This document shows, piece by piece, positions 44,447-53,150 of a DNA stretch of 64,000 nt; the stretch's first letter is position 1; each line of letters begins with the position of its first letter. The notes below the pieces were generated by a model that had not been told where the DNA came from, searched no databases, and saw only the letters and a program-made list of their open reading frames with translations. Origin of the DNA: Streptomyces fodineus (lineage in GTDB: Bacteria; Actinomycetota; Actinomycetes; Streptomycetales; Streptomycetaceae); NCBI RefSeq assembly GCF_001735805.1, contig NZ_CP017248.1, positions 5,518,001-5,582,000 of the forward strand, read 5' to 3'. The position numbers were made by a program, and so were the translations under genes.

Positions 44447-45949
44447 CTACAGCCGGCTCAGCCCCGCCGTGGCGAACAGCACGTCCCTGATCGCGTCCCG
44501 GTCCCCGAGCTGCCCCACCGCGGCCTCCTCCGGCGAGACCCGGCCGGCGGCCAAGCGGCAGAACTCCACGCCGTCCAGCGCCACATGGGCCACCTCGAGA
44601 GCGGCGGAGCCCACCGCCGCCGGTGAGTCCAGCGGGATCAGCCACTCGCCGCCCGCCGCGCCCTCGATCTCCAGCCGCAGGCTGCGGCCGGGTTCGCCGG
44701 CCAGGCCGAGGTGGCGGCCGCGAGCCGGGGACGCCAGCCCGGTCCGGCGGCGCGTGGCCAGCGCGGTGGGCAGCATGCGGGCCGCGAGGTCGATCATCTT
44801 GTTCAGGTGGCGCGGCGCGGGCGGCGGGTAGGGATAGTCCACCGCGTCCGCGATGTCCTCGGCGTGCACCCAGCACTCGAAGGCCCGGTCCAGCATCGCG
44901 TCGTGCAGCGGCAGCTCGAAGTCGCCGTAGGACACCGACAGTCCGCCCGGGTGGCCGCCCGTGAAGGACACCGTCCGCACCAGGCTGTGGCTCTGCTCCC
45001 GCCAGGGCCCGCGCAACGATCGGGTCGGCGGGAAGTGGGAGCTCCGCCAGAACGCCTCGGTGCGCTCGGCCGGGCCCACGGCGTCCTGCTCCGCCGCCCC
45101 CGCGGCCGCTGCCAACGGGTCGTCCAGGCCGAGCGCGACCGCCACCAGCCCGTCCACGGACAGCAGGTGCGCGATCACCCCGGCCACGGTCGTACGCCGG
45201 CTCTTCGCTCTGTCGGCCTCGAACCACCGCAGCCGCACCGGCGCATGCCACTCCGCGTCCCCGAAGTCCTGCAGCAGGGCGTCCAGACGCGCGGTCTCGG
45301 CGTCGTACGCCGCCGCCCACTTCGGGACCGGGATGCGCGGCGGGCGGCGCTCCAGGCAGTTCTCCAGGACGCGGGTGCGCAGCCCCGGATCCAGGTCGAG
45401 GCTCTCCGGCTGGTGCAGCAGGCCGACCGCCTCGCGCAGCCGGCGGGCCTCGTCGGCGCAGCTGCCGCACGAGCCCAGGTGGTCCTCGACGGCCGCCGTC
45501 TCCGCCGCCGAGCAGGCGGCCAGCGCCCAGGCGCCGAGGAGCGATTTCAGGACGTCGTGCGGCAGGTCGAGCGGCATGGGCGCGAGGTCGCCCAGGTCGG
45601 CGGGGCCGGGCAGCGGCAGCCCGCCGTCCTCGACGGAGGCGCGGGGTGTGGGTATGCGCGGCGGCCGGTTGGGCTCGGACCCGTCGCTCTCGGGCGGGTC
45701 CTGCCCCGAGCCGCCGCCGTCGCCCGCGCCGGCGTGACCGTCGTCACTCCGGCCGTCGCGACTCCCGCCGCCGGCCCCGACGTACCCGCCGACGCCGCCG
45801 TACCCCTCGCGCGGCTCCTCGCCTCCCCGCCCCTCACGTCCCCCATGGTGTTCCCCATGTTCCCCATGGCCCTCATGTTGCTCATGTCGATCAGGGCGCT
45901 CATGGCCCTCGTGCTCGCCCTGTGCCTCGAACCGTCCGGCGCCGTTCAC
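44447..45949 (-). CDS. zinc-finger anti-sigma factor fused to a maleylpyruvate-isomerase-like domain
   Basis: A 500-residue protein. Residues 1-100 are low complexity and unusually His/Gly/Glu-rich, with runs such as GEHEGHERPDRHEQHEGHG. The ZAS zinc motif follows near residues 135-170: AACSAAETAAVEDHLGSCGSCADEARRLREA (H-x3-C-x2-C). The rest is a DinB/maleylpyruvate-isomerase-type bundle (TTVAGVIAHLLSVDGLVAVAL, DRAFECWVHAEDIADAVDYPYP). GTG start overlaps the stop of the sigma gene just upstream, so it is the sigma factor's anti-sigma partner. The fused domain may sense a small thiol or oxidant. Confidence 0.85.
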   Translation of the reverse strand: MNGAGRFEAQGEHEGHERPDRHEQHEGHGEHGEHHGGREGRGGEEPREGYGGVGGYVGAGGGSRDGRSDDGHAGAGDGGGSGQDPPESDGSEPNRPPRIPTPRASVEDGGLPLPGPADLGDLAPMPLDLPHDVLKSLLGAWALAACSAAETAAVEDHLGSCGSCADEARRLREAVGLLHQPESLDLDPGLRTRVLENCLERRPPRIPVPKWAAAYDAETARLDALLQDFGDAEWHAPVRLRWFEADRAKSRRTTVAGVIAHLLSVDGLVAVALGLDDPLAAAAGAAEQDAVGPAERTEAFWRSSHFPPTRSLRGPWREQSHSLVRTVSFTGGHPGGLSVSYGDFELPLHDAMLDRAFECWVHAEDIADAVDYPYPPPAPRHLNKMIDLAARMLPTALATRRRTGLASPARGRHLGLAGEPGRSLRLEIEGAAGGEWLIPLDSPAAVGSAALEVAHVALDGVEFCRLAAGRVSPEEAAVGQLGDRDAIRDVLFATAGLSRL

Positions 45950-46515
45950 ACCGCACCCCCGTGTCCCGGCGGTGTCCCGGCGTCGTGGGCGGTGGAGAGC
46001 AGCTGCAGGCCGAGGCGGAGCCGGCGGCGGGCCTCGTCCTCGGTGACGCCGAGGTCGACGGCGGTCTGGTGGTAGTCGCGGCGCTGGAAGTAGGCCAGGT
46101 CGAGGGCGGCGCGCAGCGGGGCGGGCATGGAGTGGACGATGTAGTCGGCGCGGGCGGCGACGGAGGCGCGGCGGACCGTGCGCTCCAGATCCGCCAGGGA
46201 GCCGCCACCCTGCGGCAGCGCGGCGGTCTCGCTGTCGCGCAGCCGCTCCACGGCGAGCCGGTGGGTCACCCCGGCGACCCAGGTGCGCAGGGGGCCCTTC
46301 TTGGGGTCGTAGGTCTCGGGGTGTTCCCAGAGGTGGGCGAAGACCTCGCGGGTGAGGGTGTCGGCGGCCTTCTCGTCGCCGAGGACGCGGTGGGCGAGGC
46401 CGTGCACCAGTGAGGCGAAGCGGTCGTACAGCTCGCCCAGGGCGGCGGCCTCACCGCGGGCCAGCCGCTGCTGCATCCTGCGGTCCCAGCGGGGCGGTAC
46501 GTCCTTCGCTGCCAT
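45946..46515 (-). CDS. ECF-type RNA polymerase sigma factor
   Basis: A 189-residue sigma-70 family protein. Region 2 is GELYDRFASLVHGLAHRVLGDEKAADTLTREVFAHLWEHPETYDPKKGPLRTWVAGVTHRLAVERLR (residues 28-95); region 4 is APLRAALDLAYFQRRDYHQTAVDLGVTEDEARRRLRLGLQLL (about 130-175). ATG 46515 is preceded by GAGGGGAGGGG. It is co-transcribed with its ZAS anti-sigma (GTGA overlap). The divergent neighbour is a STAS protein, which fits a regulatory island controlling a stress or envelope response. Confidence 0.92.
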   Translation of the reverse strand: MAAKDVPPRWDRRMQQRLARGEAAALGELYDRFASLVHGLAHRVLGDEKAADTLTREVFAHLWEHPETYDPKKGPLRTWVAGVTHRLAVERLRDSETAALPQGGGSLADLERTVRRASVAARADYIVHSMPAPLRAALDLAYFQRRDYHQTAVDLGVTEDEARRRLRLGLQLLSTAHDAGTPPGHGGAV

Positions 46516-46860
46516 GCGGTCCCCTCCCCTCACCCTGTCCGGTCCGGTCCGGTCCGTCCAGCGTCTCTGCACCGTCTCCCCGAATGTAGTCGGCACCTCT
46601 GACAGTGCACGCCCCTTTGTGTCAATGCGCGCCCCCCGAAGCGCCGCAGGTGATAGTGCCCCCTTTACATAACCTTCACACGATCGGCGTGCATCTCTGA
46701 TCGAACGGGATCGATAGTGACCGAAATAAGCTCCTTGTCGATCACGTCTAGTTTGATGCCCGACGTTTCAGGGAACGGCCGCTGGGCAGCCGCTGCGGAA
46801 GCAAGCGTAGGAACTGCTTCCGTTTCCGGGCGGTTCCGGGAGTTCGGCGAGCGGAGGGGC
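46516..46860. other. 345-base divergent promoter region, sigma factor / STAS protein
   Basis: No gene is confidently seen. The middle (46650-46760) is markedly AT-richer than the genes and contains GATCGA twice (46699-46704 and 46709-46714), likely binding sites or promoters. An in-frame extension of the STAS gene to GTG 46717 is possible but lacks a ribosome site. Promoters for both flanking genes must lie here; I cannot fix hexamers with confidence. Confidence 0.5.
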
Positions 46861-47241
46861 ATGGCCGTGGCATTCAACGTGACCGGCGTCGAGCGGGACG
46901 GGTGGGCCGTACTCCGGGTGTCCGGGGAACTGGACCTGATGACCTCGCCGGTCCTGCGCCAACGTGTGCACGACGTCGTCGCCGAGGGGCACCACAGTCT
47001 CGTCGTGGACCTCTCCGACGTGTTCTTCTGCGACTCCAGCGGCGTCGGTGTCCTCGTCGCCGCCCGCAGACTGATCCGCTCCTGTCAGGGCCGGCTCCGG
47101 CTCATCCTGCCCGACCGGGGTGCCGACGACGGCTCCCACGTCAACCGGGTCCTCGGCGCGCTGGGCGTGCGCCGGCTCTTCGACGTACGCCCCGACCTCG
47201 AGGCCGCGACGACGGACGAGGCGGGCCCGCTCTCCGCCTGA
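46861..47241 (+). CDS. STAS domain anti-sigma factor antagonist
   Basis: A 126-residue single STAS domain protein. The phosphorylatable region is VVDLSDVFFCDSSGVGVLVAARRLI (Ser near residue 60, with the SSGVG loop). The N-terminus FNVTGVERDGWAVLRVSGELDLMTSPVLRQRVHDVV is typical of anti-anti-sigma proteins. It would bind an RsbW-type kinase and free a sigma factor. ATG 46861 follows GGAGGGGC. It is divergent from the ECF sigma gene; its kinase partner is not adjacent. Confidence 0.9.
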   Translation: MAVAFNVTGVERDGWAVLRVSGELDLMTSPVLRQRVHDVVAEGHHSLVVDLSDVFFCDSSGVGVLVAARRLIRSCQGRLRLILPDRGADDGSHVNRVLGALGVRRLFDVRPDLEAATTDEAGPLSA

Positions 47242-47406
47242 ACGACGGGCCGGCCTTCGCGACAAGACCACATTCTTGTCGCAGAATTCCCCCGGTCTTG
47301 GCACAACCGCCGGATTCCCGCCATCCGCCTGCCACCCGCGTCGTACGCTCCCTGCCAGGTCAGTCATGCACCCGTACGACGCACAGGTAAGGCGGTCGGA
47401 ACAGAC

Positions 47407-47919
47407 ATGGTCAGCACCGAGTACGAGCGCAGGATCGCCACCCGGTTCGCCAGCTTCGACCAGGACGGCAACGGCTGGATCGACCGCGAGGACTTCAGCG
47501 CGGCGGCCAAGGCGCTCCTCGCCGAGTTCGACGTGACGGCCCGCTCCGACAAGGGGCAGGCGTTGTACGCCGGCGCGGAAGCCTTCTGGCAGGGCATGGC
47601 CGGTATCGCGGACCGCGACGGCGACCAGCGCATCACGCGCGAGGAGTTCGTCACCGGCGCGGTCAAGCGCCTGCGCGACAACCCCGGACGCTTCGCCGAG
47701 ATCGCCCGCCCCTTCCTGCACGCGGCCCTCGCGGTGGCGGACACCGACGCCGACGGCCGCATCACGGTCACCGACACCGCCCGCGTCCTGCGCGTCCTCC
47801 ATGTCCCGGAGGAGGTCGCCCGGACGGCCGCCGCCGCACTGGACACCGACGGAGACGGCCTGGTGGGCGAGCCGGAGATCGTCCCGGCCCTCGCGCGCTA
47901 CTTCACGGTGCCCGAATAG
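47407..47919 (+). CDS. EF-hand calcium-binding protein (calerythrin-like)
   Basis: A 170-residue protein with four EF-hands. The calcium loops are DQDGNGWIDRED (about 18-29), DRDGDQRITREE (about 74-85), DTDADGRITVTD (about 112-123) and DTDGDGLVGEPE (about 146-157). The second is less canonical at the Gly position. It is soluble and likely buffers or senses Ca2+, like the sarcoplasmic/calerythrin proteins. Start ATG after GGAACAG. The next gene is a small uncharacterised ORF. Confidence 0.93.
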   Translation: MVSTEYERRIATRFASFDQDGNGWIDREDFSAAAKALLAEFDVTARSDKGQALYAGAEAFWQGMAGIADRDGDQRITREEFVTGAVKRLRDNPGRFAEIARPFLHAALAVADTDADGRITVTDTARVLRVLHVPEEVARTAAAALDTDGDGLVGEPEIVPALARYFTVPE

Positions 47920-47998
47920 TTCGTCGTCCCTTGCCGCGTTTCCGGTGCGACCAGGCCGACGCATTCACCGAGCGCCACTGCCCGGCGGCGCCTTGGAG

Positions 47999-48181
47999 AT
48001 GACCGACTCGCTCCCAGGAGCCGCCGTCCGCGAGGTTGGCGGACAGCTCGTGATCTCCCATGAGTCTACGGAGCTGCGATTCGTTCCGGCGGAGGATCTG
48101 GCCAGGCTGCCCATGCCCCACACCCAGCGGCTACGGCTTCAACACTTTCTGGAACATCGCGAGCAGCCTTACCTCGGCTGA
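47999..48181 (+). CDS. 60-residue hypothetical protein, possible remnant
   Basis: A 60-residue ORF (MTDSLPGAAVREVGGQLV, then STELRFVPAEDLARLPMP, ending in LEHREQPYLG). It has no recognised domain and no well-placed ribosome site; GGAG touches the ATG directly. Base composition around it (47920-48279) is AT-richer than neighbours. In another frame the 3' part reads GFNTFWNIASSLTSADFGN, so the region may be a decayed gene or mobile fragment. Treated as low-confidence. Confidence 0.35.
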   Translation: MTDSLPGAAVREVGGQLVISHESTELRFVPAEDLARLPMPHTQRLRLQHFLEHREQPYLG

Positions 48182-48279
48182 TTTCGGGAACCAGCGGAGA
48201 GCGTGATCTCGGATGAGGCCGGTAGGCGGTACCCGCTCCGCCCCAGGTAGCCGGAAACGAGGCAGGCCGCCCGAGCAGC
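48182..48279. other. low-GC-like gap after the small ORF
   Basis: About 100 bases without a gene. Together with the 79 bases at 47920-47998 it shows AT-richer, weakly coding sequence, suggesting a scar of a lost gene or element between the EF-hand gene and the catabolic locus that begins at 48280. Confidence 0.35.
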
Positions 48280-49788
48280 CTAAGGAACCGGCCTGGAAAA
48301 CCACTCCCGCAGCTTGTACTTCAACACCTTCCGCAAGGTGTCGTTCCGTGGAAGCTCCTCCACCACCTCCACCCGTTCCGGCAGCTTGTGCACGGAAAGG
48401 CCTGAGGAGCGCAGGTACGAGACCACGTCCGGCAAAGTCAACTCGGGGGCACTCGGCGGCTGTTCGATGACCGCGCAGACCAGTTCGCCGCGGTCGGCGT
48501 CCGGGAGGCCGATCACCGCCGCGTCCGTGACCGCCGGATGTGCGGCGAGCAGGTCCTCGATCTCCTTGGCCGAGATGTTCTCGCCCTTGCGGATGATCAC
48601 GTCCTTCAGGCGGCCGGTGAGGACCAGGTGGCCGGAGGCCGTCACATGGCCCAGGTCGCCGGTGCGGAGGAAGCCGTCGGGGTCGAAGGCGGCGGCCGTC
48701 TGGCCGGGGTCCAGGTAGCCCTGGCAGACGGCCTCGCCGCGGAGTCTTATCTCGCCGTCGACGATCCGGATCTCCATGCCGGCCGGGGGGCGGCCCTCGG
48801 TCGTGGCCAGGTTCTCCGGGGTGTCCCGGGGGTCGCCCATGGTGATCATCGGGACCTCGGTCATGCCGTAGCCGTGGGTGAGCTGGACGTTCATCTCGCG
48901 GACCACGGAGTGGTAGACCTCGGGGGGCTTGGGCGCGCCGCCGCCCGCGAGCAGGCGCAGGGTGGGGATCACCTTCTCGCCCGGCTGTTTGCGCTGCTCG
49001 GCCAGGAACATGGAGTAGAAGGCCGTGGAGCCGCCGGCCACCGTCACCTCGTGCCGCCGGTACTCCGCCAGCGCGCCCGGCAGTGCGAAGTGCTCGAACA
49101 TCACCGCCGGGAAGCCGTACAGCAGGAGCATCACCAGGTAGTCCGGGCCGCCTATGTGGGCGTACGGGAAGGCGATCGAGCCCACATCGTCGGCCGTCAG
49201 CCTCAGCGCGTGCGCCAGGCAGGAACCGCCGGCGATCAGGGAGCGGTCGGTGTGCAGTACGCCCTTGGGGTCGGAGGTGGTCCCCGAGGTCCAGTAGATC
49301 CAGCGGACCGAGGTGCCCTCGGCGGGGGGAGCGGGCAGGACGGACGGGTCGCCGTCGGGGAGGGCGTCGTACGCCTCGAAGATGCCCTTCGCGCCGAGGT
49401 GGCGGGCCATCTGCGTGTGGTCGTGGCCCCGCCACACGCCCGGCACCGCGAAGAACTCCGCCTTCGACTCCCTGAGGGCGAAGCCGACCTCCCGGTCCCG
49501 GTAGAAGGGGATCACCGGGGACTGTACGGCGCCCAGGCGGGCCAGCGCGAAGGACAGCAGGGCGGTCTCGATACGGGTGGGCAGCTGCCAGGCGACCACC
49601 GTGCCGGGGCGCACGCCCGTGGCGTACAGGCCTGCCGCCACCCGCTCGGCACGGATGCGCAGCTCGCCGAAGGTGAGGGTGCGGTCCTGCTGGAGCAGGA
49701 CGGGGCGGTCGGGAGTGAGCGCCGCGCGGCGGGCGAGGAGGTCCCACAGCGTGGGAGCGGAACTCAGGGAGTGCGGGGTCTCGTTCAC
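48280..49788 (-). CDS. AMP-forming acyl-CoA ligase (cyclohexanecarboxylate-CoA-ligase-like)
   Basis: A 502-residue adenylate-forming enzyme. The phosphate loop is YWTSGTTSDPKGVLHT near residue 166, then THGYGMTEVPMITMGDPRD near 305, FLRTGDLGHVTASGHLVLTGRLKDVIIRKGENISAKEIED near 385-420, and the C-terminal Lys region LPRNDTLRKVLKYKLRE. The Gln/Asn-poor acceptor pocket resembles short/medium-chain or alicyclic acid ligases. It faces the amidohydrolase operon across two CTGACG palindromes. It probably activates the pathway's starting acid. Confidence 0.9.
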   Translation of the reverse strand: MNETPHSLSSAPTLWDLLARRAALTPDRPVLLQQDRTLTFGELRIRAERVAAGLYATGVRPGTVVAWQLPTRIETALLSFALARLGAVQSPVIPFYRDREVGFALRESKAEFFAVPGVWRGHDHTQMARHLGAKGIFEAYDALPDGDPSVLPAPPAEGTSVRWIYWTSGTTSDPKGVLHTDRSLIAGGSCLAHALRLTADDVGSIAFPYAHIGGPDYLVMLLLYGFPAVMFEHFALPGALAEYRRHEVTVAGGSTAFYSMFLAEQRKQPGEKVIPTLRLLAGGGAPKPPEVYHSVVREMNVQLTHGYGMTEVPMITMGDPRDTPENLATTEGRPPAGMEIRIVDGEIRLRGEAVCQGYLDPGQTAAAFDPDGFLRTGDLGHVTASGHLVLTGRLKDVIIRKGENISAKEIEDLLAAHPAVTDAAVIGLPDADRGELVCAVIEQPPSAPELTLPDVVSYLRSSGLSVHKLPERVEVVEELPRNDTLRKVLKYKLREWFSRPVP

Positions 49789-49810
49789 GTGTGCCCCCTG
49801 ACCGACTTGG

Positions 49811-49825
49811 CTGACGAACCGTCAG
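49811..49825. promoter_or_regulatory. operator palindrome CTGACG-AAC-CGTCAG
   Basis: Perfect 6-3-6 palindrome between the ligase and the amidohydrolase operon. The same motif occurs at 49838, 55444 (one mismatch) and 62945. The spacing is typical of TetR-family operators. Confidence 0.7.
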
Positions 49826-49835
49826 GTGCCATGCT

Positions 49836-49854
49836 ATCTGACGCACCATCAGAT
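49836..49854. promoter_or_regulatory. second operator copy ATCTGACG-CAC-CATCAGAT
   Basis: An 8-3-8 palindrome with one mismatch, 11 bases after the first copy. Two tandem copies upstream of a divergent pair suggest cooperative repression of both sides. Confidence 0.65.
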
Positions 49855-49879
49855 GACTGCTGTCCGGCGGAGGGGAATC

Positions 49880-51076
49880 ATGGCGAGCGAACTGCCCCGC
49901 ATCATCAGCGTCGACGACCACGTGATCGAGCCGGCCCACCTCTTCGAGACCTGGCTGCCGGCCAGGTACCGGGACCGCGGGCCCAAGCCGCTGACCGCCG
50001 GGATCGGTGAACTGGCCTACGTCGGCGGGAAGTACCAGATCACCATGGACCCCGCGGGCCAGCCGACGGACTGGTGGATCTACGAGGACCTGAAGTTCCC
50101 GTACAAGCGCAACATCGCCGCCGTCGGCTTCGACCGGGACGAGATGACCCTGGAGGGGATCACCCGCGAGCAGATGCGGCCGGGGTGCTGGGATCCCGTC
50201 GAGCGCCTCAAGGACATGGACCTCAACCACGTCGAGGCCAGCCTCTGCTTCCCGACCTTCCCCCGCTTCTGCGGGCAGACCTTCGCCGAGGCGCACGACA
50301 AGGAGGTCGCCCTCGCCTGTGTGCGCGCCTACAACGACTGGATGGTCGAGGAGTGGTGCGGGGACAGCGGGGGACGGCTGATCCCGCTGTGCCTGATTCC
50401 GCTGTGGGACGTCGAACTGGCGGTCGCCGAGATCCGGCGCAACGCCGGACGCGGGGTGCGGGCGGTGACCTTCTCCGAGATCCCCACCCACCTCGGGCTG
50501 CCCTCCATCCACTCCGGCTACTGGGACCCGTTCTTCGCGGTCTGCCAGGAGACCGGAACCGTCGTCAACATGCACATCGGCAGCAGCTCCCAGATGCCGG
50601 CCGCCTCCCCGGACGCCCCGCCCGCCGTCCAGGCCTCGCTGAGCTTCAACAACGCGATGGCCTCGATGATGGACTACCTCTTCAGCGGGGTCCTGGTGAA
50701 GTTCCCGCGGCTCAAACTCGCCTACTCCGAGGGCCAGATGGGCTGGGTGCCGTACGCCCTGGAACGCGCCGACGACGTGTGGGCGGAGCACCGCGCCTGG
50801 GGCGGGGTGCGGGACCTGATCCCCGAGCCGCCGTCGACGTACTACTACCGGCAGATCTTCTGCTGCTTCTTCCGCGACAAGCACGGAGTCGCGTCGCTGG
50901 ACGTGGTCGGGCGCGACAACGCCACCTTCGAGACCGACTACCCGCACGTCGACTCGACCTTCCCGCACACCAAGGAGGTCGCCCTCGACCATGTGAAGGG
51001 CCTGGACGACGAGACCGTCCACAAGCTGATGCGGGGCAACGCCATCCGCATGCTCGGCCTGGACCTGGACCGGTAG
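49880..51076 (+). CDS. amidohydrolase family protein (ACMSD-like TIM barrel)
   Basis: A 398-residue metal-dependent hydrolase or decarboxylase fold. Metal-site landmarks are SVDDHVIEP (residues 10-18, D-x-H form of the usual HxH), VVNMHIGSSSQ near 232 and FETDYPHVDSTFP near 350. The family includes aminocarboxymuconate-semialdehyde decarboxylase and related C-C bond enzymes. ATG follows GGAGGGG. It is the first gene of an operon whose next start overlaps its stop, and lies beside the double operator. In actinobacteria such genes travel with acyl-CoA dehydrogenases. Confidence 0.88.
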   Translation: MASELPRIISVDDHVIEPAHLFETWLPARYRDRGPKPLTAGIGELAYVGGKYQITMDPAGQPTDWWIYEDLKFPYKRNIAAVGFDRDEMTLEGITREQMRPGCWDPVERLKDMDLNHVEASLCFPTFPRFCGQTFAEAHDKEVALACVRAYNDWMVEEWCGDSGGRLIPLCLIPLWDVELAVAEIRRNAGRGVRAVTFSEIPTHLGLPSIHSGYWDPFFAVCQETGTVVNMHIGSSSQMPAASPDAPPAVQASLSFNNAMASMMDYLFSGVLVKFPRLKLAYSEGQMGWVPYALERADDVWAEHRAWGGVRDLIPEPPSTYYYRQIFCCFFRDKHGVASLDVVGRDNATFETDYPHVDSTFPHTKEVALDHVKGLDDETVHKLMRGNAIRMLGLDLDR

Positions 51077-52209
51077 TGGAGCTGTCGTACTCGCCGCAGG
51101 AGGAGGAGTTCCGGGCCCGGCTGCGGGAGTGGCTCGCCAAGGTGCTGCCCACGCTGCCGCCGAAGCCGTCCCCCGGAGACTGGCCCGCGCGCCGGGCGTA
51201 CGACCTGGGCTGGCAACGGATGCTGTACGACGCCGGGTACGCCGACGTGCACTGGGACGCCTCGCCGACCACCCGGCTGATCTTCCTGGAGGAGACCGAG
51301 CGCGCCGGGGCGCCCTATGTGGGGGCGAACTTCGTCGGCCTGCTGCACGCCGGTCCCACCATCGCCGCCGAGGGCACCCCCGCACAGCGGGCACGCTGGC
51401 TGCCACCGGTCCTGCGGGGCGAGGAGGTGTGGTGCCAGGGGTTCAGCGAGCCCGGCGCCGGCTCCGACCTCGCCGCGCTGCGCACGCGCGCGTGGCGGGA
51501 CGGCGACGACTACGTGGTCACCGGGTCCAAGATCTGGACCTCGCACGCCGAGGTCGCCGACTGGTGCGAACTGCTGGTCCGCACCGACCCGCAGGCACCC
51601 AGGCACCGGGGCATCACCTGGCTGGCCCTGCCCATGGACGCCGACGGCGTCACCGTACGGCCGCTCGGCACGCTCGCCGGGTCCGCGGAGTTCGCCGAGG
51701 TGTTCCTCGACGAGGTCCGGGTGCCGGCCGCGAACCGGGTCGGGGCGGAGAACGACGGCTGGCGCGTGACCATGGTGACCCTGTCCTTCGAGCGCGGCAC
51801 GGCCTTCGTCGGCGAGGTGGTGGCCTGCCGCCGGGTGCTGACCGAACTGGCCTCCGCGGCACGGGAGAACGGCCGCTGGGACGATCCCGTACTACGGCGC
51901 CGGCTCGGCCGTCTGGAGGCGGAGTTCCGGGCACTGTGGCGGCTGACCCAGTGGAACGTGAGCGAGGCGGAGGCGAGCGGCGGGGTGCCCGGCGTCGGCG
52001 GCTCGGTCTTCAAACTCCGTTACTCACACGCCCGCCAGGACCTGTACGACACCGCAGCCGACGTACTCGGCCCGGCCGCCCTCGACCTGGACCAGTCGTG
52101 GGTCCTCGACCGCCTGTCGTCCCTGTCCTACACCATCGCCGCCGGCACCTCACAGATCCAGCGCAACATCGTGGCCGAGCGGATCCTGGGGCTGCCGAAG
52201 GGAAGATGA
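51076..52209 (+). CDS. acyl-CoA dehydrogenase
   Basis: A 377-residue flavoenzyme. FAD/substrate segments include WCQGFSEPGAGSDLAALRTRAWRDGDDYVVTGSKIWTSHAEVADW near residues 120-165 and the C-terminal LSYTIAAGTSQIQRNIVAERILGLP. GTG start shares the last base of the amidohydrolase stop. It pairs with the smaller dehydrogenase encoded downstream (ATGA overlap), as in heteromeric FadE complexes of actinobacteria. Confidence 0.9.
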   Translation: MELSYSPQEEEFRARLREWLAKVLPTLPPKPSPGDWPARRAYDLGWQRMLYDAGYADVHWDASPTTRLIFLEETERAGAPYVGANFVGLLHAGPTIAAEGTPAQRARWLPPVLRGEEVWCQGFSEPGAGSDLAALRTRAWRDGDDYVVTGSKIWTSHAEVADWCELLVRTDPQAPRHRGITWLALPMDADGVTVRPLGTLAGSAEFAEVFLDEVRVPAANRVGAENDGWRVTMVTLSFERGTAFVGEVVACRRVLTELASAARENGRWDDPVLRRRLGRLEAEFRALWRLTQWNVSEAEASGGVPGVGGSVFKLRYSHARQDLYDTAADVLGPAALDLDQSWVLDRLSSLSYTIAAGTSQIQRNIVAERILGLPKGR

Positions 52210-53150
52210 GCGTGCGTTTTCAACTCAGCGACGATCAGCGTGCGTTGAAGGCCGGCGTGCGGGAGCTGCTGGATGGGCGGTTCGGGCGGGTGGCGTTGCG
52301 GGCGGCCGTCGACGCGCCGGGGCGGCTGGACCGGGAGCTGTGGCGGGCGCTCGGCGACGCGGGGTTCTTCGCCCTGCGCCTGCCCGAGGCGGACGGCGGG
52401 GTCGGGCTGGGGCTGCCGGAGGCGGTGCTGGTCTTCGAGGAGGCGGGACGGGCGCTGCTCCCCGGCCCGCTCGTGGCCACCCACCTCGCGGCCGGGAGCG
52501 TGCCGGGCGCCGCCACCGGGGAGACGGTGGTGACCGCCGTCGACGGGGAATTGGTGGAGTGGCTGGACGCGGCGGACGTGGTGTCCGGGGACGCCTCGGA
52601 CGCCGTCCCGCTGCGCTCGGTGGACCCGCTGACGCCGCTGCACCGGATCCCCGCGGCCTGCGCCGCGGCGGCACCCGGCCGGCGCCGGCGTGAGACCCGA
52701 CCCGCGGCCCGCGCCGGCACCGGCGCCGCAGGTCCGGACGGCTGCCTGGCCGGTCTCCTCACCGCCGCCGAGCAACTCGGCACCGCCGTACGCGTGCAGG
52801 AACTCGCCGTGCAACACGCCCGGACCCGCGAGCAGTTCGGGCAGCCCATCGGTGCCTTCCAGGCGGTCAAGCACCTGTGCGCGGACCTCCTGGTACGCGC
52901 CGAAACCGCACGCGTCGCCGTCTACGCCGCCGCCGTCACCGGCGACGCGGCCGACATCGCCGCCGCCCGCCTGCTCGCCGACGAGGCCGCCGTACGCGGC
53001 GCCCGGGACTGCCTTCAGGTGCACGGCGGCATGGGGTTCACCTGGGAAGCGGATGTGCATCTGCACCTGAAACGGGCCTGGGTCAGGGCCCGACGTGCGG
53101 GCGGGAGTACGGAGAGTGAGGAACTCCTCGCCGGGCGACTCGTGGTCTGA
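52206..53150 (+). CDS. short acyl-CoA dehydrogenase (heteromeric partner)
   Basis: A 314-residue, shortened member of the family. The N-terminal helical part is FQLSDDQRALKAGVRELLDGRFGRVALRAAV; the central beta-domain is much reduced and replaced by an Ala/Arg-rich linker (about residues 145-175). The C-terminal domain keeps VQHARTREQFGQPIGAFQAVKHLCADL and VHGGMGFTWEADVHLHLKRAW, where the catalytic base normally sits. Such short subunits form heterotetramers with a full-size partner, here the overlapping upstream gene. Confidence 0.88.
   Translation: MSVRFQLSDDQRALKAGVRELLDGRFGRVALRAAVDAPGRLDRELWRALGDAGFFALRLPEADGGVGLGLPEAVLVFEEAGRALLPGPLVATHLAAGSVPGAATGETVVTAVDGELVEWLDAADVVSGDASDAVPLRSVDPLTPLHRIPAACAAAAPGRRRRETRPAARAGTGAAGPDGCLAGLLTAAEQLGTAVRVQELAVQHARTREQFGQPIGAFQAVKHLCADLLVRAETARVAVYAAAVTGDAADIAAARLLADEAAVRGARDCLQVHGGMGFTWEADVHLHLKRAWVRARRAGGSTESEELLAGRLVV

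Noticed and set aside
52600..52740. Frameshift in the short acyl-CoA dehydrogenase
   Set aside because: The Ala/Arg-rich linker is odd, but flanking domains stay in one frame and the family has short members with reduced middle domains.
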